A stretch of 6,171 bases of DNA from Candidatus Brocadiaceae bacterium (GTDB taxonomy: Bacteria; Planctomycetota; Brocadiia; SM23-32), in NCBI GenBank assembly GCA_003551785.1, contig PUNP01000897.1, positions 1 through 6,171 on the forward strand. The letters run 5' to 3'. Position 1 is the first letter of the stretch. Every line of letters begins with the position of its first letter. The position numbers were made by a program, and so were the translations under genes. Below the pieces are notes generated by a model that searched no databases, was not told where the DNA came from, and saw only the letters and a program-made list of their open reading frames with translations. Positions 1-3,829 of this stretch are shown here, piece by piece.

Positions 1-561
1 CGAGCAGCCGTAGAATTAGGTAATAAATTCGGGGTGCTTACTATCATGGACCCCGCACCGGTACCGGCTGAAGGTTTGTCGAAAAGTGTGTTGAGTATGG
101 TCGATGTAATTACTCCTAATAATTATGAAGCAGCAAAGCTCGGGGGCAATCCAACCGAAAAAGATGTGATGAATGTGGCTGAGTCACTAAGTGATATAGT
201 AAAGGGGACGATCATCATTACGCAAGGTAGTAAAGGTGTTTTTCTCGTGCAGGATAAGGAACTTCAGCATATTCCCGCTGCGTCTTCATCACCTGTAGAT
301 ACCGTCGGTGCCGGTGACTGTTTTGCTGGAGTTTTAGCGGTGGGGCTTGCCGAAGGGTTGGGGCTGACCGATGCAGCCAGGATGTCAGTTTGCGCCGCGG
401 CGATCGCTGTCGAAAAGGAGGGCGCCCAGCCTGCGATGCCGGTAAGAGAGGTGATTGATGCACGCTTGAGAACGTATGCTGGGGGCGGGGGGAGAGCGGG
501 GGCGAACGGACGTAACGCTCCGCTTTTGGGAAAAAGCTTGAAAAAAACTTTTAACCGGTAG
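1..561 (+). CDS. rbsK: Ribokinase (PfkB family), C-terminal part; 5' end outside window
   Basis: Codons are in frame from base 1 to the TAG at 559-561, giving 186 residues; about 120-130 N-terminal residues are missing. Ribokinase phosphorylates D-ribose with ATP to ribose-5-phosphate in the cytoplasm, feeding the pentose phosphate pathway. Seen here (numbered within the fragment): the MDPAP motif at 16-20, equivalent to LNPAPA of E. coli RbsK; TPNNYE at 38-43, which keeps the N-x-x-E Mg/phosphate motif; TQGSKGV at 74-80; PfkB signature 2 with the anion hole and catalytic base DTVGAGD at 100-106 (Asp106); and the family's closing segment EKEGAQPAMPVREVID at 138-153. The match continues to about residue 159. 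The last 26 residues (161-186, starting GGGGRAGANG) extend past the usual end and are encoded by G-runs. Ribokinase is well supported; another PfkB sugar kinase is possible because the substrate-binding N-terminus is not visible. Confidence 0.93.
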   Translation, partial: RAAVELGNKFGVLTIMDPAPVPAEGLSKSVLSMVDVITPNNYEAAKLGGNPTEKDVMNVAESLSDIVKGTIIITQGSKGVFLVQDKELQHIPAASSSPVDTVGAGDCFAGVLAVGLAEGLGLTDAARMSVCAAAIAVEKEGAQPAMPVREVIDARLRTYAGGGGRAGANGRNAPLLGKSLKKTFNR

Positions 562-570
562 CGTAGAGAA

Positions 571-650
571 ATGCTGGGATGCCGGAATGCTGAGATGTCG
601 GGATGCTGAGATGCTGAGATGATGGGATGTCGGGATGCTGGGATGGGGCA
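571..650. repeat. Octanucleotide tandem repeat, about 10 units (consensus ATGYYGRG)
   Basis: From base 571 the DNA divides exactly into 8-nt units that all begin with ATG: ATGCTGGG, ATGCCGGA, ATGCTGAG, ATGTCGGG, ATGCTGAG, ATGCTGAG, ATGATGGG, ATGTCGGG, ATGCTGGG and a decayed last unit ATGGGGCA. Nine units keep the register without an insertion or deletion. ATGCTGAG occurs three times; ATGCTGGG and ATGTCGGG occur twice each. The array starts 10 bases after the ribokinase stop and ends about 68 bases before the next gene. It is G-rich on the + strand, and the complement has no stop codons, so it yields long but spurious minus-strand reading frames. The variation among units suggests an old slippage-type array and not a recent expansion. 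Function is unknown. Confidence 0.9.
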
Positions 651-668
651 AGACGGCACTGATCACAC

Positions 669-676
669 AGAGGTGG
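669..676 (+). promoter_or_regulatory. Shine-Dalgarno-like AGAGGTGG, placed for the ATG at 686
   Basis: GAGGTG within this site matches the anti-Shine-Dalgarno complement (GGAGGTGATC) over six bases. It ends 10 bases before the ATG at 686. It is too far from the glycosidase ATG at 718 to serve it directly, so it points to translation of the mini-ORF at 686-721. Confidence 0.4.
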
Positions 677-685
677 GGTTTTCAG

Positions 686-721
686 ATGAATTTACAGATG
701 ATATTGGGTGATGAAAGATGA
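686..721 (+). CDS. Possible 11-residue leader ORF, stop overlapping the glycosidase start
   Basis: ATG at 686 opens an 11-codon frame reading MNLQMILGDER and stopping at TGA 719-721. That stop overlaps the ATG of the next gene in the classic ATGA arrangement (718-721). A Shine-Dalgarno-like AGAGGTGG lies at 669-676. Such overlaps usually mean translational coupling, in which ribosomes finishing the short frame re-initiate on the next start. The peptide has no recognisable attenuation pattern such as runs of one amino acid, and I know of no homologue. A chance arrangement remains possible because a frame this short needs little to arise. Confidence 0.3.
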   Translation: MNLQMILGDER

Positions 722-3009
722 AGAATTCAATGCGTAGTTTCGGTGCTTTACACCAACCCCATTTGATGAATATGTGTGTAATGCTGCTTATTCTTTTATT
801 CGCGGCACCGGTAATTCATGGGAGTCAGGTATTAACCTACCGTAGCTTAAACTATGCCGGTTTGATCGTGCCGACTCCACGACAGGCTGAATACAGGGAA
901 TACATTGAAATTGGTGATGAAGATGCCCGTATGCTCACCACGTATATAATTGCAGAAGATGATCCCTTGCTTAGTATAGCGGCCGGTATGCTGCAAGAGC
1001 ATATCAGAGAGCTTGACACTGCCTATAACGTAAATTTCCAGTTGTTAACTCCGGACGATTTTAACACGATGTCGGAGTATCGCAGCGGCTTTTTCATTTT
1101 TTTATCCATAGGTGATGATTCAAATTTTGTATCTCGGTTTATGGAGGAGGAAAACATTTCCCTGCCGACTCAAAGAGAGGGGTATGTCCTTGAAACGGAT
1201 ACCCAGGCTTTTCCATCGGTTTTTATCGCCGGATCGGATGCCCGCGGAGCGTTTTACGGGGTGCAGTCACTGCTCCAGATGCTTACTATGACCGATAACG
1301 GTTTAATAACAATGAAAGAGATGTCTGTGCGGGATTGGCCGGCTTATGAAATCAGGTCCACAGGCAACGATGAATACATACCAGAGGGAGATGTTCCGGT
1401 TGAAGCTGTAAAATGGCTGCCGCGATTCAAATTGAACAGTTGGGCCGTCGGTCAATCTTACCATTGGCCTGAGGATTGGCGCAATACACCGAGTGACCGT
1501 TTAGCGGCTTTGAAAAGGGCGGCGGAAGCATCTGGAACCGGGATTGTTGATTTAATGTTTCAGATACATCCTTTCGGGAGGGCCGAAGATGTTGATAAAC
1601 AATATACTATCAATATTTCAGACGGAAGTGACCGGCGCAAATTGGTGGAAATATGTCTTGATATGCTGGAGTCCGGGGCCGGACAAATTTTATTAAGAGC
1701 GGATGATTTTCATGATTTAACGGAAAGTGACAGTGCCCGTTTTGGTGATAAAGCCCAGGCGCATGCTGAAATTATTTCTTATTTGTATGATAACATGCGC
1801 AGTGAATATCCGGAGTCGGAATTGATTTTTTGCCCGCCGTATTATGATGGCAGGAGTGCTTTCAGTGAAGATAAGGGACGCCCTTATTTCAGGAAATTGT
1901 CGAATAATATATCCGATGACGTGGATATAATGTGGACGGGGCCTGATATTGTTTCCCATCGCCTGCTGCGTTCGCAGGTGGCAAGATTTGCCAACCTTAT
2001 CGGACGCCGTCCTTTCTTGTGGGATAATACGGTGTTGCAGGAAGAAAGCGAATTCGGATATCGTTATGAATATGCTTATTATATGTGGCACCCATTGAAT
2101 ACCGTTTATCCGTCGAATCATCACCAGAACAGCAGGGGCATCAGATATAATTATGGGTATGACGGCACGCGGATTTCTGAGATCACGAATATCGTGCTGG
2201 CTGATTACCTCTGGAATCCCAGCGCATTTGATTTCGAAAATTCACTGCAGAACGCTGTTAAGTTAGTAGCCGGACGGGAGGGGGCGGAGCTGGTGTTAGA
2301 ATGCGCGGCCGATATCCGTGAACTTTTTGATCTGCGACATTCACCGAGCAGGTTCATAAAATCACGAAGCTTTCCCGCGGAAGAAGGCTTGCGCACTCTT
2401 ATCGATAACATGAATGCGGCGGCTGTTGATCCGCAATTGGTTGATGAACTGGAAGCCCAGTGGTACACCCACGCTGAAACATCCCGCCGGCTTCAAAGTA
2501 TTGACTCGAAATTGGAAGAATTAGACGAGTCGGTATTATCCAAGTTGGGTCTGAATAGACGTGATTGGAGTTTTGAAACGGAAGGTGAGTGGGATGCTCG
2601 AGCAGACACTGCTGTTTTCCGTTTTTCATTTCCTTTTAATACCGAATCAGAATCAGGAGCTTATGGTGCTGCAAAACGTCGTATTAACGTTCCTAACACA
2701 CCTACAGGCCGTTATTTTCTGGTTTTCATGGCGGATAATGACTACCATGCCGAGGGTGAACCGCCTGAGGCCTGGCCCGGCTATTTGTATCAGTGCGTTC
2801 TTATTGATGGACATGTGGTGTGGGAAAGAGATATTGTGGGCAACCCGTTGCCGGAATTATTTCAAATCGACGTTTCAAGGCAGCTCAGGGGCCGTGATGA
2901 GGTGACCGTCGAACTTCGCGGTTGTGACAGACGCGGGGTGACCAACCTTGGTGTTCAAATCAGCTTTTCTCCGTTACTGTTAACGTCCCGAAAAGCTAAA
3001 GATTATTAG
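718..3009 (+). CDS. Secreted GH84-like beta-N-acetylhexosaminidase (divergent active site)
   Basis: This 763-residue protein starts with a signal peptide: basic positions in 1-15, hydrophobic core about 20-31 (VMLLILLFAAPV), probable cleavage near 35-36, no lipobox. Residues about 50-205 resemble the GH20b/GH84 N-terminal domain (GYVLETD at 155-161; AGSDARGAFYGVQSLLQML at 171-189). Residues about 207-500 resemble the GH84 TIM barrel: ILLRADDF at 324-331 with the expected catalytic pair Asp329-Asp330, ELIFCPPYYD at 368-377, DIMWTGPDIVS at 403-413, RRPFLWDN at 430-437 and DYLWNPSAFD at 496-505. Residues about 505-610 look helical, and 613-755 form a beta-rich C-terminal domain. GH84 enzymes release beta-linked N-acetylglucosamine by substrate-assisted catalysis. 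The usual RGxxEGFYG and PKDD motifs are absent, so specificity may differ. The start at 718 has GGTGAT at 707-712 and keeps the signal peptide; ATG 766 is an alternative. Family call is from remembered motifs. Confidence 0.8.
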   Translation: MKNSMRSFGALHQPHLMNMCVMLLILLFAAPVIHGSQVLTYRSLNYAGLIVPTPRQAEYREYIEIGDEDARMLTTYIIAEDDPLLSIAAGMLQEHIRELDTAYNVNFQLLTPDDFNTMSEYRSGFFIFLSIGDDSNFVSRFMEEENISLPTQREGYVLETDTQAFPSVFIAGSDARGAFYGVQSLLQMLTMTDNGLITMKEMSVRDWPAYEIRSTGNDEYIPEGDVPVEAVKWLPRFKLNSWAVGQSYHWPEDWRNTPSDRLAALKRAAEASGTGIVDLMFQIHPFGRAEDVDKQYTINISDGSDRRKLVEICLDMLESGAGQILLRADDFHDLTESDSARFGDKAQAHAEIISYLYDNMRSEYPESELIFCPPYYDGRSAFSEDKGRPYFRKLSNNISDDVDIMWTGPDIVSHRLLRSQVARFANLIGRRPFLWDNTVLQEESEFGYRYEYAYYMWHPLNTVYPSNHHQNSRGIRYNYGYDGTRISEITNIVLADYLWNPSAFDFENSLQNAVKLVAGREGAELVLECAADIRELFDLRHSPSRFIKSRSFPAEEGLRTLIDNMNAAAVDPQLVDELEAQWYTHAETSRRLQSIDSKLEELDESVLSKLGLNRRDWSFETEGEWDARADTAVFRFSFPFNTESESGAYGAAKRRINVPNTPTGRYFLVFMADNDYHAEGEPPEAWPGYLYQCVLIDGHVVWERDIVGNPLPELFQIDVSRQLRGRDEVTVELRGCDRRGVTNLGVQISFSPLLLTSRKAKDY

Positions 3010-3067
3010 CAATTTATTAAAATTTTTTCCATCCTCTTTTTTTTAGGAAAAAAATAAAACTCAAAAT

Positions 3068-3109
3068 AAGCACTCTAAACGGCTTATATTGAACTTGAAT
3101 GCTTTTTTT
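3068..3109 (+). terminator. Candidate Rho-independent terminator after the glycosidase gene
   Basis: AAGCACTC (3068-3075) can pair with GAATGCTT (3097-3104) over seven of eight positions, and the hairpin runs straight into seven Ts (3103-3109). An A-rich stretch precedes it. The loop is long (21 bases) and the stem is GC-poor, so this is only a moderate candidate. It is well placed, 58 bases after the stop codon and just before the nrdR promoter. Confidence 0.4.
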
Positions 3110-3120
3110 CCTCCCAACCT

Positions 3121-3149
3121 TTGACATGGCATATCTTGTACATTATAAT
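3121..3149 (+). promoter_or_regulatory. Exact-consensus sigma-70-type promoter for nrdR
   Basis: TTGACA (3121-3126) and TATAAT (3144-3149) are perfect -35 and -10 hexamers separated by the optimal 17 bases. Transcription should begin near 3156, leaving a leader of roughly 33 bases before the nrdR ATG at 3189. Confidence 0.85.
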
Positions 3150-3173
3150 TATCATCAGTGTTATATATGGTGC
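3126..3173 (+). promoter_or_regulatory. Speculative pair of degenerate NrdR-box-like sites on the nrdR promoter
   Basis: Against the known NrdR box consensus acaCwAtATaTwGtgt, bases 3126-3141 match 9 of 16 and bases 3158-3173 match 10 of 16. In both, the matches concentrate in the core and right half (ATATCTTGT and ATATATGGTG). They lie 32 bases apart, the spacing typical of paired NrdR boxes, and they flank the -10 hexamer. The left half-sites are poor and the DNA is AT-rich, so chance similarity is quite possible. If real, the sites would mean NrdR autoregulation. Confidence 0.2.
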
Positions 3174-3177
3174 TTTT

Positions 3178-3181
3178 GGAG
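3178..3181 (+). promoter_or_regulatory. Ribosome binding site (GGAG) that fixes the nrdR start
   Basis: GGAG lies 7 bases upstream of the ATG at 3189. It supports that start over the in-frame ATG at 3099, which lies upstream of the promoter and so would not be on the predicted transcript. Confidence 0.8.
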
Positions 3182-3188
3182 TTTTATT

Positions 3189-3653
3189 ATGCTTTGTCCC
3201 TATTGTAAAGAAAACAATGACCGTGTGGTTAATTCTCGTGCAACTGTTAATGGAGCGGCCGTTAAACGCAGGCGGGAATGTTTGGCTTGTGGGCATCGTT
3301 ATACAACGTATGAGCGTATCGAAGATTCGGCGATGCGTATAATAAAGAAGGACGGGAGCAGGGAAAATTTCTCACGTGCCAAGTTACTCGACGGGCTAAA
3401 TCTTGCATGCCATAAACGGCCCGTATCCGCTGAACGGTTGGAAGTGATCGTTGATGAAATAGAGCAGGAGCTTACCAGATTTTATGAAAACGAGGTGCCT
3501 TCCAACGTTGTAGGGGAGATGGTTATGGAAAGACTGAAAGATATGGACCAGGTCGCTTACATTCGCTTTGCTTCAGTTTACCGGGAATTTAAAGATATTA
3601 GCGATTTTTTAGAGGAAGCGGGTACTATTTTGGGTGATGAAAAGCAAGAATAG
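3189..3653 (+). CDS. nrdR: Transcriptional repressor NrdR
   Basis: NrdR is a cytoplasmic zinc-finger repressor that senses ATP/dATP through an ATP-cone and turns down ribonucleotide reductase genes by binding NrdR boxes. This 154-residue protein has the usual family length. The N-terminal zinc ribbon shows CPYC (Cys3, Cys6) and CLAC (Cys31, Cys34) around the conserved VNSRATVNGAAVKRRREC block. The ATP-cone spans about 49-139, beginning MRIIKKDGSRENFSRAKL and ending in VAYIRFASVYREFKDISDF. No key residue appears lost. The start at 3189 puts MLCPYC at the N-terminus as in other NrdR proteins and has GGAG 7 bases upstream. A 30-residue upstream extension to 3099 is rejected because it is unrelated to the family and overlaps the promoter. 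The gene has its own consensus promoter and precedes nrdD by 176 bases, a natural target of its product. Confidence 0.97.
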   Translation: MLCPYCKENNDRVVNSRATVNGAAVKRRRECLACGHRYTTYERIEDSAMRIIKKDGSRENFSRAKLLDGLNLACHKRPVSAERLEVIVDEIEQELTRFYENEVPSNVVGEMVMERLKDMDQVAYIRFASVYREFKDISDFLEEAGTILGDEKQE

Positions 3654-3669
3654 GCGCTTAGATTCAGTA

Positions 3670-3691
3670 CATCGACAGAAAATTGTCGATG
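3670..3691. promoter_or_regulatory. Perfect 8-bp inverted repeat, possible operator or RNA hairpin
   Basis: CATCGACA (3670-3677) and TGTCGATG (3684-3691) are exact reverse complements around the 6-base loop GAAAAT. The stem can be extended by GTA/TAC with one bulged A. No T-run follows on either strand, so it is not a standard intrinsic terminator. It lies 16 bases after the nrdR stop. It could be a binding site for a dimeric regulator, or a hairpin protecting the nrdR mRNA 3' end. Confidence 0.45.
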
Positions 3692-3698
3692 ATACGCA

Positions 3699-3722
3699 AA
3701 AAGAAGGTTCGCTCCTTATTTT
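3699..3722 (+). terminator. Weak terminator-like hairpin after nrdR
   Basis: AAAAGAAGG (3699-3707) pairs with CCTTATTTT (3714-3722) apart from one G/A mismatch, around the loop TTCGCT. The A-rich left arm and T-rich right arm fit a bidirectional intrinsic terminator, but the GC core is only two pairs, so efficiency would be low and transcription may read through into nrdD. Confidence 0.3.
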
Positions 3723-3744
3723 GTATAAGTTTCATATTCGTATT

Positions 3745-3771
3745 TTGAAAGTTCTATAGGGTATTTATTAT
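3745..3771 (+). promoter_or_regulatory. Low-confidence promoter candidate for nrdD
   Basis: TTGAAA (3745-3750) and TATTAT (3766-3771) are separated by 15 bases, shorter than optimal. The surrounding DNA is AT-rich, so near-matches are expected by chance. If used, transcription would start about 50 bases before the nrdD ATG. Confidence 0.2.
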
Positions 3772-3814
3772 CAAACTGAGTTGGTTTTGAGGTTCAACGT
3801 ATTCATTAATTTAG

Positions 3815-3822
3815 AGGAGGTG
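3815..3822 (+). promoter_or_regulatory. Strong Shine-Dalgarno AGGAGGTG for nrdD
   Basis: Eight bases match the anti-Shine-Dalgarno complement exactly, ending 7 bases before the ATG at 3830. This fixes the nrdD start and suggests efficient translation. Confidence 0.9.
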
Positions 3823-3829
3823 TGGTATT

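Larger units (their letters stand above)
562..717. other. Intergenic region between ribokinase and the glycosidase gene
   Basis: These 156 bases hold the octanucleotide array (571-650) and a short leader region with ribosome-site-like motifs (669-717). I found no convincing sigma-70 promoter and no intrinsic terminator. The only nearby candidate, AAAAG/CTTTT inside the ribokinase tail around 532-552, is a 5-bp A/T-rich stem with no GC core. Whether the glycosidase gene is transcribed with the ribokinase or has its own promoter cannot be decided from the sequence. Confidence 0.6.
3010..3188. other. AT-rich intergenic region with terminator candidate and nrdR promoter
   Basis: This 179-base gap carries a poor hairpin TTTTTTCC/GGAAAAAA (3023-3030 and 3046-3053), a better terminator candidate at 3068-3109, and then the nrdR promoter and ribosome site. 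The order of terminator followed by promoter suggests that nrdR begins a transcription unit separate from the glycosidase gene. Confidence 0.6.
3654..3829. other. AT-rich intergenic region between nrdR and nrdD
   Basis: The gap holds an 8-bp perfect inverted repeat (3670-3691), a weak terminator-like hairpin (3699-3722), a low-quality promoter candidate (3745-3771) and the nrdD ribosome site. I searched it by eye for NrdR boxes and found none convincing. Confidence 0.6.

Noticed and set aside
481..530. G-quadruplex in the ribokinase tail
   Set aside because: Only three close G-runs are present; the fourth (528-530) would need a loop of about 25 bases, so a canonical quadruplex is not supported.
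520..570. Promoter for the glycosidase gene (TTGGGA or TTGAAA near 526-543)
   Set aside because: No acceptable -10 hexamer lies at a suitable distance from either.
571..650. Possible CRISPR array
   Set aside because: Units are 8 bases and directly adjacent, with no spacers; this is a simple tandem repeat.
264..666. Two overlapping minus-strand reading frames of 131 and 93 residues rich in S/H/P/I repeats (SQHPDISA-like)
   Set aside because: They arise because the complement of the 8-nt repeat has no stop codons, and they continue antisense through well-supported ribokinase coding sequence. No ribosome site or family resemblance was seen.
1717..2124. 135-residue minus-strand frame inside the glycosidase gene
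   Set aside because: It is antisense to conserved GH84-like motifs and has no recognisable content.
2561..2905. 114-residue + strand frame within the 3' part of the glycosidase gene
   Set aside because: It is an alternate-frame shadow. The main frame stays open through a plausible beta-rich domain, so no frameshift need be invoked.
3099..3188. In-frame 30-residue N-terminal extension of NrdR
   Set aside because: It spans the consensus promoter, resembles nothing in NrdR proteins, and the ATG at 3189 has a proper GGAG and gives the canonical MLCPYC start.
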